From an uncultured Gemmatimonadota bacterium (GTDB lineage: Bacteria; Gemmatimonadota; Gemmatimonadetes; Longimicrobiales; Gaopeijiaceae), in assembly GCA_938030915.1 (NCBI GenBank), contig CALHIO010000098.1, positions 1-7,684 of the forward strand: a stretch of 7,684 nucleotides of DNA. Reading direction: 5' to 3'. The notes under the pieces are model-generated. The model ran no database searches, had not been told where the DNA came from, and was given only the letters and a program-made list of their open reading frames with translations. The position numbers and the translations under genes are program-made. Positions 1 through 5,618 of this stretch are shown here, one piece after another; the first letter of the stretch is position 1; each line of letters opens with the position of its first letter.

Positions 1-77
1 ACGACATCAAGGTGGGCGACGTCATCGAAGCATACTCGGTCGAAGAGGTCGCACGGACGCTCGCGAGCTCGACCTGA
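1..77 (+). CDS. infB: Translation initiation factor IF-2, C-terminal end (partial)
   Basis: Reading from base 3, the 24 codons before the TGA at 75-77 give a peptide beginning DIKVGDVIEAYSVEEVARTL, the classic end of the last beta-barrel domain (domain IV, the C2 domain that binds fMet-tRNA) of bacterial IF-2. The family is a GTPase that brings initiator tRNA to the 30S subunit; only this tail is visible and the GTPase domain lies off the left edge. Being followed by ylxP and rbfA is the usual bacterial order, which strengthens the call. The protein ends a few residues after the conserved ARTL, as is normal. Confidence 0.93.
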   Translation, partial: DIKVGDVIEAYSVEEVARTLASST

Positions 78-116
78 CGGCCGAGCAGCGCCTGACGCCC
101 TTCGAGGTCGGTCGCC

Positions 117-401
117 GTGGTCGTGGCATCGCAGACGTGGGAGCTGTCTCTCCCGGGGTGTTCCTCGCTGAAGGAGAAGCGGTCGGTCGTGCGCTCGATC
201 CGCGATCGGCTCGCGTCACGGTTCAACGTATCCGTGGCGGAGACGGGGATGCAGGATGTGCACACCCGAGCGGAGCTCTCGATCGCCCTCGTCGCGAGCG
301 ACGGGCGCATGGCGGAATCGATTCTCGACAAGACCGACCGGCTGGTGGAATCCCACGGCGGCGCCGTCATTGTCCGGGTGCGCCGCGAGATCCATTCGTG
401 A
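117..401 (+). CDS. ylxP: DUF503 family protein, YlxP-like
   Basis: A 94-residue protein of the DUF503/YlxP family, small proteins typically encoded between infB and rbfA. The family hallmarks are visible: the N-terminal strand ending LPGCSSLKEKRSVVRSI (residues about 13-29), then the segment NVSVAE, and DVHTRAELSIALVASD, where many relatives have a similar D-x3-R-A pattern. The molecular role is not settled; a link to ribosome assembly is suggested mainly by its fixed position. I chose the GTG at 117 because an in-frame TGA lies at 93-95, no other ATG or GTG intervenes, and the protein then begins MVV as relatives do. A GAGG at 104-107 is a usable ribosome binding site. It starts 39 bases after infB and ends 22 bases before rbfA, so it is probably in the same transcript. 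Confidence 0.88.
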   Translation: MVVASQTWELSLPGCSSLKEKRSVVRSIRDRLASRFNVSVAETGMQDVHTRAELSIALVASDGRMAESILDKTDRLVESHGGAVIVRVRREIHS

Positions 402-423
402 GCGTCACACACAGGAGCGATCG

Positions 424-837
424 ATGAGCAAGCGCCGGGCGCGCCTCAACGAGCAGTTACGTCGCGAGCTGTCGGAGTTGATCCGGACCCAGGTACGCGA
501 CCCGCGCGTGGGTCTCGTGACGATCACTGGGGTCGACGTCGCCGCTGACCTGGGTTCGGCCCGCGTCTACGTCCGGGTGGTGGGCGGGCCGGAGGAGATG
601 GATCGGAGCCTCCAGGGACTCGAGGCCGCTGCATCGTTCCTGCGAACCGCTCTCGGACGGATCCTGCATGTGCGACGCGTGCCAGAACTCCGATTCCGCG
701 AGGATCGCTCGTACGAGGGCGCCGCGCGTATCGAGCAGGTCCTGGCTGAGGTGCTTCCCGAGGACGAGACCGAAGACGAGAGCCAGGACAGGGCGGAGGC
801 GCGCTGGGACGACGACGGGGGCGGAGCAGCCTCGTGA
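424..837 (+). CDS. rbfA: Ribosome-binding factor A
   Basis: A 137-residue RbfA, a KH-like-fold protein that binds the immature 30S subunit near helix 1 of 16S rRNA and assists late maturation; in E. coli it is also a cold-shock factor. Visible marks are a basic N-terminal helix (RRARLNEQLRRELSELI), DPRVG at residues 26-30 followed by the TITGVDVAAD strand, and VPELRFREDRSYEGAARIEQVL at about 86-107, all typical. From about residue 112 the protein becomes a low-complexity tail rich in Asp, Glu and Gly; such acidic extensions vary among homologues. AGGAG at 413-417 sits 6 bases before the ATG and fixes the start. The stop overlaps the truB start in GTGA at 834-837, implying coupled translation. 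Confidence 0.96.
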   Translation: MSKRRARLNEQLRRELSELIRTQVRDPRVGLVTITGVDVAADLGSARVYVRVVGGPEEMDRSLQGLEAAASFLRTALGRILHVRRVPELRFREDRSYEGAARIEQVLAEVLPEDETEDESQDRAEARWDDDGGGAAS

Positions 838-1721
838 AGATCGCCGACGGCGACTTTCTGCTGCCGGTCGACAAGCCGGTCGGGCCCACCTCTCACGATG
901 TCGTCGGCATGGCCCGTCGCGCGCTCCGTACTCGCAGGGTGGGGCATACCGGTACACTGGACCCGTTCGCCTCGGGGCTGCTCATGCTCTGCGTCGGTCG
1001 CGCGACGCGTCTGGCCGAGTACTTCTCGGGGCTGGACAAGCGATACGAGGCAGTCGCACAACTGGGTGCCGAGACCGATACGCTCGACCACGAAGGTGAC
1101 GTGGTGTCGAGCCATGACGGGTGGCGGGACCTCGATCGAGCCACGATCGAGTTCGCGGCGCAGAAACAGGTCGGGCATCTCGAGCAGGTACCACCTCAGT
1201 TCTCTGCCAAGAAGGTGGACGGGGAGCGGATGCATCGTCGAGCCCGGCGGGGCGAGAAGGTCGAACTGGCGTCCGTGCCCGTCGTCGTATACGACGTGAC
1301 CGTGATCGGCGTGATGCTTCCCGAAGTCCGGTTCTCGGTGCATTGCTCGACGGGGACCTATGTGCGGGCGATCGCCCGCGATCTGGGTCGGACGCTCGGG
1401 TGTGGGGCTCACCTCACGACTCTGCGTCGCACGGCAGTGGGGGACTTCCACGTCGAGGGCGCCCTCCCGGTGGAGGCGTTGTCCGACGAGGATGCGATCG
1501 CTGCCGTTCGCGTCGAACCGTCCGGGGCGCTGGCTCATCTTCCGTCGGTTCCAGTGAATCCCGAGGTCGCAGCGCGCATTCGGAACGGTCAGCGGGTGCG
1601 GATCGAGGCGCCTGGTGGGACCTCGGAGCCCCTGGTGACCGTGACGTGCGGTTCGGACCTCCTCGCGATGGCGGCTCTGGACGACGGGGTCCTGCGCCCG
1701 GGAAAGGTGTTCCCCGCATGA
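834..1721 (+). CDS. truB: tRNA pseudouridine(55) synthase TruB
   Basis: A 295-residue TruB, which isomerises U55 to pseudouridine in the T-loop of most tRNAs. The core begins within 10 residues of the start (LLPVDKPVGPTSHDVV, 9-24), which rules out the internal ATG at 909 and supports GTG 834. The catalytic motif is GHTGTLDPFASGLL (37-50) with Asp43 as nucleophile, equivalent to Asp48 in E. coli. Further family motifs are FSAKKVDGERMHRRARRGEKVEL, CSTGTYVRAIARDLG (171-185) and LRRTAVGDF (197-205). The rest forms a C-terminal extension of usual size. The start overlaps the rbfA stop by 4 bases and its own stop overlaps the ribF start by 4, so it has no separate promoter or strong ribosome binding site and probably depends on reinitiation. 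Confidence 0.97.
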   Translation: MKIADGDFLLPVDKPVGPTSHDVVGMARRALRTRRVGHTGTLDPFASGLLMLCVGRATRLAEYFSGLDKRYEAVAQLGAETDTLDHEGDVVSSHDGWRDLDRATIEFAAQKQVGHLEQVPPQFSAKKVDGERMHRRARRGEKVELASVPVVVYDVTVIGVMLPEVRFSVHCSTGTYVRAIARDLGRTLGCGAHLTTLRRTAVGDFHVEGALPVEALSDEDAIAAVRVEPSGALAHLPSVPVNPEVAARIRNGQRVRIEAPGGTSEPLVTVTCGSDLLAMAALDDGVLRPGKVFPA

Positions 1722-2659
1722 ATGCGGTACACTGGGCCCACCCTGCGGGTATCCCTCGAGATCGTGGGACCGTCGCTACGGTCGGCACCTTCGACGGAGT
1801 CCATCGCGGACACTGGACGGTGCTTCGCGAGATCCGGCAGCGCGCGGACGCGACGGGGCGTCGCAGCGTCCTGGTCACGTTCGACCCGCATCCGCTGAGG
1901 ATCGTGCGGCCCGAACACGCGCCACTCATGCTGACGACACCCCTCGAAAAGAAAGAGATCCTCGCAGAGGCGGGCCTCGATTACGCGGTCTTCCTTTCGT
2001 TCACCGAGGCACTGTCGCGGTATGAGCCCCGCCGCTTCGTGGAAGAGATTCTGGTGGAACGACTTCGCGTCGAAGAGCTCGTGATCGGGTACGATCACGG
2101 CTTCGGGCGTGACCGGGAGGGAGATCCGACGACGCTGCGCGACATCGGGGATGAACTGGGCTTCACGGTCGACGTCGTACCGCCGGTGGCGGTCGGCGCC
2201 GAGGCCGTCTCGTCGTCCCGCATCCGCCGGATGCTGCTGGAGGGCCGGGTGTCCGAGGTGATCGAGCCCCTGGGCCGCCCGTATTCGATTCGGGGCATTG
2301 TCGTTCGGGGGGAAGGCCGCGGAAAAGGCCTGGGCTTTCCGACCGCAAATCTCGCGGTCGGTGAGCGCGACAAACTGATTCCGCCGGAGGGGATCTACGC
2401 GGTTCGAGCGGTCCTCAGGAGGGGCACGTTCATGGGCGCGCTCCACATGGGGCCCCGCCCGACCTTCAAGGGCTCCCCACCGAGCGTGGAACTCCATCTC
2501 CTCGATTTCGACCGAGACATCTACGGAGAGGACGTTCGGGTCGACTTTATCGAGCGGCTCCGTGGCATCGAGCCCTTCACGGGGGTCGATGCCCTGGTCG
2601 ATCAGATCCGGAAGGACGTGGACCGGGCTCGGGAGATCGTCTCGGAATGGCGCCCGTAG
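1718..2659 (+). CDS. ribF: Bifunctional riboflavin kinase / FAD synthetase
   Basis: A 313-residue RibF that phosphorylates riboflavin to FMN and adenylylates FMN to FAD. The N-terminal nucleotidyltransferase domain carries GTFDGVHRGH (23-32) with the HxGH-type ATP motif His29/His32, then VTFDPHP (53-59), IGYDHGFGRDREGD (123-136) and SSSRIRRML (165-173). The C-terminal riboflavin kinase domain begins near residue 184 and has GRGKGLGFPTANL (200-212), where PTAN binds Mg-ATP, and later VELHLLDFDRDIYG. Length matches the usual 305-320 residues. The ATG at 1718 overlaps the truB TGA as ATGA; the open frame continues upstream across truB but has no RibF homology there. The coding end overlaps a terminator-like hairpin, so this is probably the last gene of the infB-side transcript. 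Confidence 0.97.
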   Translation: MNAVHWAHPAGIPRDRGTVATVGTFDGVHRGHWTVLREIRQRADATGRRSVLVTFDPHPLRIVRPEHAPLMLTTPLEKKEILAEAGLDYAVFLSFTEALSRYEPRRFVEEILVERLRVEELVIGYDHGFGRDREGDPTTLRDIGDELGFTVDVVPPVAVGAEAVSSSRIRRMLLEGRVSEVIEPLGRPYSIRGIVVRGEGRGKGLGFPTANLAVGERDKLIPPEGIYAVRAVLRRGTFMGALHMGPRPTFKGSPPSVELHLLDFDRDIYGEDVRVDFIERLRGIEPFTGVDALVDQIRKDVDRAREIVSEWRP

Positions 2660-2676
2660 ACGCCATTTCTTCCTTT
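2646..2676 (+). terminator. Probable intrinsic terminator over the ribF stop codon
   Basis: AATGGCG (2646-2652) pairs perfectly with CGCCATT (2661-2667) around an 8-base loop that contains the ribF TAG. It is followed by a T-rich tract, TTTCTTCCTTT (2666-2676). The stem is only 7 base pairs plus a possible GU and the tract is broken by C residues, so partial termination is likely. If it works, rpsO needs its own promoter; I could not identify a convincing -35/-10 pair between here and the gene. Confidence 0.5.
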
Positions 2677-2682
2677 GCCTAA

Positions 2683-2766
2683 CTTTCGAGGCTGAAACCC
2701 GAAAGACCATCCGCGCCGCGGATGTACAGCTTTCGCTTCCCTTGCAGCATCGGACTCCTGAGGAGG
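2683..2766 (+). promoter_or_regulatory. Structured rpsO 5' leader, candidate S15 autoregulatory element
   Basis: Three inverted repeats lie in the 116-base ribF-rpsO gap. (1) CTTTCG (2683-2688) pairs with CGAAAG (2700-2705), extended by GG 2690-2691 with CC 2698-2699 across a bulged A. (2) ATCCGC (2709-2714) pairs with GCGGAT (2718-2723) around a 3-base loop. (3) CTCC (2755-2758) pairs with GGAG (2762-2765), which is part of the Shine-Dalgarno GAGGAGG (2760-2766) 9 bases before the ATG. A second CTTTCG at 2730-2735 could capture the same CGAAAG, enclosing helix 2, so two folds compete. Many bacteria control rpsO by S15 binding its own leader, though the known folds differ by lineage; that this is such an element is inference. 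Confidence 0.4.
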
Positions 2767-2775
2767 CACGCCACC

Positions 2776-3036
2776 ATGGCGATCGTCAAGGAAGACATCA
2801 TCAAGAAGTATCAGCTCCACGACACGGATCGTGGCAGCGCCCCGGTCCAGATCGCAATCCTGACCGGGCGCATCAACGACCTTCGGTCGCATTTCGATGC
2901 GCACAAGAAGGACCACCACTCCCGGCAGGGCCTCCTGAAGATGGTTGGCCGTCGGCGCAGGCTCCTCGAGTATGTGAAGCGCAACGACGTCGAGCAGTAC
3001 CGCGAGCTCATCAAGGATCTCGGACTTCGGCACTAG
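2776..3036 (+). CDS. rpsO: Small ribosomal subunit protein uS15
   Basis: An 86-residue S15, a primary binder of the central domain of 16S rRNA (three-way junction of helices 20-22) that also contributes to bridge B4 with the 50S subunit. Conserved landmarks are the loop DTDRGSAPVQIAILTGRIN (16-34), the RNA-binding HKKDHHSRQGLL (43-54), the basic stretch GRRRRLLEYVKRND, and the C-terminal YRELIKDLGLR. Most homologues have 88-89 residues, and many read TGSPEVQ where this has RGSAPVQ, a minor variation. The start is fixed by GAGGAGG at 2760-2766. It precedes pnp, as in most bacteria. It probably has its own promoter given the terminator-like hairpin upstream. Confidence 0.98.
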   Translation: MAIVKEDIIKKYQLHDTDRGSAPVQIAILTGRINDLRSHFDAHKKDHHSRQGLLKMVGRRRRLLEYVKRNDVEQYRELIKDLGLRH

Positions 3037-3328
3037 TTGCTCCTCCGGTGCCTCGAGCACCCGTGGAAACCCCACGCCCGTCCGGGCGTGGAGCAGGACC
3101 CGACCCCTCCGCGCAGGTGGTGGGAGTCGGCACATCAGCCGAGTGCGTTTCGTGCCTCGGGTGGGAGACGGCCTACAACATGGCTGCACAGTCGGGCTCG
3201 CGGTTCGCGTCTTCGAACGCACCGTGCCCCCGCGCGGCGGTCGCTCTCTCCTCCGGATCTCATGCGCGCTTCGGCCCCTTGTTCAGGGGCGGGACATTCC
3301 CGTCCGCAAACGAAGTGAGTAAAACAAC
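3037..3328 (+). other. rpsO-pnp intergenic region, structured pnp leader
   Basis: This 292-base gap has no convincing gene: the open frames through it have skewed composition, no recognisable motif and no supported start. It holds several inverted repeats in addition to the strong pair at 3047-3091: TCGGC/GCCGA (3127-3131 with 3138-3142), GTTCG/CGAAC (3203-3207 with 3214-3218, extended by GC/GC across a bulged G), and GCCCCT/AGGGGC (3274-3279 with 3285-3290). It also has a 12-base direct repeat with one mismatch at 3119-3130 and 3160-3171. Only AAGTGAG (3313-3319) resembles a ribosome binding site for pnp. I see no clear promoter. In E. coli this gap holds a pnp promoter and an RNase III-cleaved stem-loop through which PNPase represses itself; a similar role here is inference. 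Confidence 0.45.
3047..3091 (+). other. Tandem hairpins just after rpsO; possible terminator or RNase processing site
   Basis: GGTGC (3047-3051) pairs with GCACC (3057-3061) around CTCGA. Then CCACGCCCG (3072-3080) pairs perfectly with CGGGCGTGG (3083-3091); with a 4-base GTCC loop this leaves 8 base pairs, almost all G-C. No T-rich tract follows, so a classical intrinsic terminator is doubtful. A transcript-end stabiliser, a Rho-linked terminator or an endonuclease entry site is equally possible. The CCACG at 3072-3076 could instead pair with CGTGG at 3062-3066. Confidence 0.45.
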
Positions 3329-5482
3329 ATGATGCAGAGAATGGAGCGCCAATTCGCAGGGCGCACGCTCTCGCTCGAGATCGGCCGCATGGCCAAGCTC
3401 GCGCAGGGCTCGTGCCTCGTGCAGTTCGGCGAGACTGTCGTCCTTTGCGCCGTCACGGTGCAGGACAACCCCACCCACCTCCCGTTCTTCCCCCTCACGA
3501 TCGAGTATCGTGAGAAGTCCTACGCGGCAGGGAAGATTCCCGGCGGATTCTTCAAGCGAGAAGGCCGTCCGGGTGAGAAGGAGATCCTCTCCGCTCGGAT
3601 GATCGATCGGCCCATCCGGCCGCTCTTCCCCGACGGGTTCCTGCACGAGACACAGGTCGCGTGCTTCATCCTTTCGGCCGACCAAGAGAACGACGCCGAC
3701 GTGATCGCGCTCCTTGGCGCGTCCGTCGCGCTGAACATGTCCAAGGTCCCGTTCAACACGCCCGTCGCTTCGGTGCGCGTGGGTCGGATCCAGGGCAACT
3801 GGGTGATCAACCCGACGTTCCAGCAGCTCGAGTACTCGGACGTCGACATCGTCGTGTCCGGCTCGGCCGACGCGATCACGATGGTCGAAGGTGGCGCGCT
3901 CGAGGTTCCGGAATCGGAGATTCTTGAAGGACTCACCGTCGCGCACGACTCCATCAAGGAACTCTGCGCGATGCAGGAGGAGTTCCTCGAAGGGCACCGT
4001 GTCCCCGACATGGCGTGGGCGCCAGCAGAGGTCGACGCCGAGCTCAAGGCCAAGGTGGAGAGCCTCGCGGCTCCGAAGGTCGCCGAGGCACTCGCGATCG
4101 GAGACAAGCAGGAGCGTAGCCAGGCCATGGCGACGGTCACCGAGGACGTGATCGCGACGCTCGTTGCCGAGGACGACCACTTCGCCGAGCACGAGAAGGA
4201 CATCAAGGAGACGCTCCGAAGCATCGAGAAGAAGACGATGCGCCGGAACATTCTCGACAAGGGCGAGCGCGCGGACGGCCGCGGCGTCGACGACATCCGG
4301 GCGATCACGTCGGAAGTCGGCGTGCTGCCTCGGACGCACGGTTCGGCGCTCTTCACGCGTGGTCAGACCCAGGCGCTGGCGGTGGTCACGCTCGGGACGT
4401 CGCGCGACGAGCAGAGGATCGACTCGATCGACTCGCGAGAGGAGATCAAGAAGTCGTTCATGCTCCACTACAATTTCCCGCCCTTCTCGGTTGGCGAGGC
4501 GCGACCCTTCCGGGGCACCTCTCGTCGCGAGATTGGCCACGGAAATCTGGCCGAGCGGGCCATTCAGCCGCTTCTGCCGGAGTACGACGACTTCCCGTAC
4601 ACGATCCGCATCGTCTCCGATGTCCTCGAGTCGAACGGTTCGTCGTCGATGGCCACCGTGTGCGGTTCCTCCCTTTCGCTCATGGACGCCGGTGTGCCGA
4701 TCAAGGCCGCCTGCGCAGGTGTGGCGATGGGACTCATCAAGGAGGGTGACGATGTCGCCATCCTGACCGACATCCTGGGTCTCGAGGATGCGCTCGGGGA
4801 TATGGACTTCAAGGTGGCGGGAACGCGTGACGGCGTGACCTCGATCCAGATGGACATCAAGATCGAAGGTCTCACGGTCGACCTCCTGAGCGAGGCGCTC
4901 GAGCGGGCCCACAAGGGCCGCATGCACATCCTCGAGCAGATGGGTCAGGCGCTCGAGACACATCGCGATGACCTCTCTGATTGGGCACCGCGGATCGTTT
5001 CGATTCAGATCAACCCGGAGAAGATCGGCGAGATCATCGGGCCGAAGGGCAAGACGATCCGGGCGATTCAGGAAGAGTCGGGTGCGTCGATCGACATCGA
5101 CGACTCCGGCATCGTGAAGATCGCCGCGGTGGACGGTGAAGCGGGTGCCCGCGCCCGGGAGATGATCGAAGCGATCGTAAAGGACCCGGAAGTCGGTCGC
5201 ATTTACGAGGGACCGGTCAAGAACACCACCACCTTCGGTGCCTTCGTCGAGATCATGCCGGGGACGGAGGGTCTTTGCCACATCTCCGAACTTCAGGAAG
5301 GACGCACCGAGAAGACCGAGGACGTGGTCACGAAGGGCGACATCGTCCGGGTCAAGCTCCTCTCGATCGATGAGAAGGGCCGTCTCCGTCTCTCCCGCAA
5401 GGCCGCACTGGCCGAGGACGCGGCGGCCGCCGACGGCGACGCGGCCGGGGGAGACGATGATGGAGAGGGCGCCAAGGGCTGA
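3329..5482 (+). CDS. pnp: Polyribonucleotide nucleotidyltransferase (PNPase)
   Basis: A 717-residue PNPase, the trimeric phosphorolytic 3'-5' exoribonuclease. Order of domains: first RNase PH domain from about residue 10 (FAGRTLSLEIGRMAKLAQGS, then KIPGGFFKREGRPGEKEILSARMIDRPIRPLF), the helical linker at about 235-315, the second RNase PH domain at about 320-545, KH at about 550-610 with GPKG at 571-574, and S1 at about 622-691. The catalytic acids are present in LEDALGDMDFK: Asp487, Asp493 and Lys495, matching E. coli Asp486/Asp492/Lys494. An acidic Ala/Gly/Asp tail of about 25 residues ends the protein. Tandem ATGs at 3329 and 3332 follow the weak AAGTGAG at 3313-3319; ATG 3341 is also possible. 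All domains are intact, and length is within the usual 690-720. The long structured leader suggests post-transcriptional control. Confidence 0.98.
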   Translation: MMQRMERQFAGRTLSLEIGRMAKLAQGSCLVQFGETVVLCAVTVQDNPTHLPFFPLTIEYREKSYAAGKIPGGFFKREGRPGEKEILSARMIDRPIRPLFPDGFLHETQVACFILSADQENDADVIALLGASVALNMSKVPFNTPVASVRVGRIQGNWVINPTFQQLEYSDVDIVVSGSADAITMVEGGALEVPESEILEGLTVAHDSIKELCAMQEEFLEGHRVPDMAWAPAEVDAELKAKVESLAAPKVAEALAIGDKQERSQAMATVTEDVIATLVAEDDHFAEHEKDIKETLRSIEKKTMRRNILDKGERADGRGVDDIRAITSEVGVLPRTHGSALFTRGQTQALAVVTLGTSRDEQRIDSIDSREEIKKSFMLHYNFPPFSVGEARPFRGTSRREIGHGNLAERAIQPLLPEYDDFPYTIRIVSDVLESNGSSSMATVCGSSLSLMDAGVPIKAACAGVAMGLIKEGDDVAILTDILGLEDALGDMDFKVAGTRDGVTSIQMDIKIEGLTVDLLSEALERAHKGRMHILEQMGQALETHRDDLSDWAPRIVSIQINPEKIGEIIGPKGKTIRAIQEESGASIDIDDSGIVKIAAVDGEAGARAREMIEAIVKDPEVGRIYEGPVKNTTTFGAFVEIMPGTEGLCHISELQEGRTEKTEDVVTKGDIVRVKLLSIDEKGRLRLSRKAALAEDAAAADGDAAGGDDDGEGAKG

Positions 5483-5544
5483 GGCCCGAGGCGCACGTTC
5501 AACGGCTCGTAGCAGGGGATCGAGCGTGAGCGACCTCGTAGAGC

Positions 5545-5584
5545 GGAGAGGGCACGGGCGCGAGTCCGTGCCCTCTTCCTCGTT
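5545..5584 (+). terminator. Probable pnp terminator (long GC-rich hairpin)
   Basis: AGAGGGCACGG (5547-5557) is perfectly complementary to CCGTGCCCTCT (5566-5576) around the 8-base loop GCGCGAGT, and can be extended by a G-U and a G-C pair (5546/5577, 5545/5578). The tail TTCCTCGTT is only moderately T-rich. Its place 63 bases after the pnp stop, the perfect 11-pair stem and the lack of such structure inside coding sequence nearby make it look like an intrinsic terminator. It lies inside the longest possible reading frame of the M16 gene, which argues for a downstream start of that gene. Confidence 0.62.
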
Positions 5585-5618
5585 GGTCGAGGCATCGGCT
5601 CAGGCGCCGGTCGAGGCG

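Noticed and set aside
1121..1717. Upstream extension of the ribF frame across truB
   Set aside because: The extra 199 codons translate to an Arg/Gly-rich sequence without RibF homology; the ATG at 1718 sits in a classical ATGA overlap and just before the conserved GTFDGVHRGH.
950..1739. Shared string CGGTACACTGG at 950-960 and 1725-1735
   Set aside because: Exact matches of this length are expected by chance in a window of this size; one copy simply encodes the TruB catalytic motif region.
567..2710. Long minus-strand frames opposite rbfA, truB and ribF (567-1538 and 1589-2710)
   Set aside because: Same high-GC shadow effect; no motifs, no ribosome binding sites, and the plus-strand genes are unambiguous.
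3203..3218. GTTCG...CGAAC resembling a tRNA T-arm
   Set aside because: The loop sequence is wrong for a T-loop and no acceptor, D or anticodon arms can be formed around it.
3037..3318. A 93-codon plus-strand frame filling the rpsO-pnp gap
   Set aside because: It begins with TTG directly after the rpsO stop without a ribosome binding site, has Pro/Arg/Ser-rich composition, and covers strong RNA hairpins. A noncoding leader fits better.
3260..5281. A 673-codon open frame on the minus strand opposite pnp
   Set aside because: It lies antisense to a complete, clearly functional pnp. Its protein is an Arg/Asp/Leu/His-rich composition typical of the complement of GC-rich codons, with no recognisable domain.
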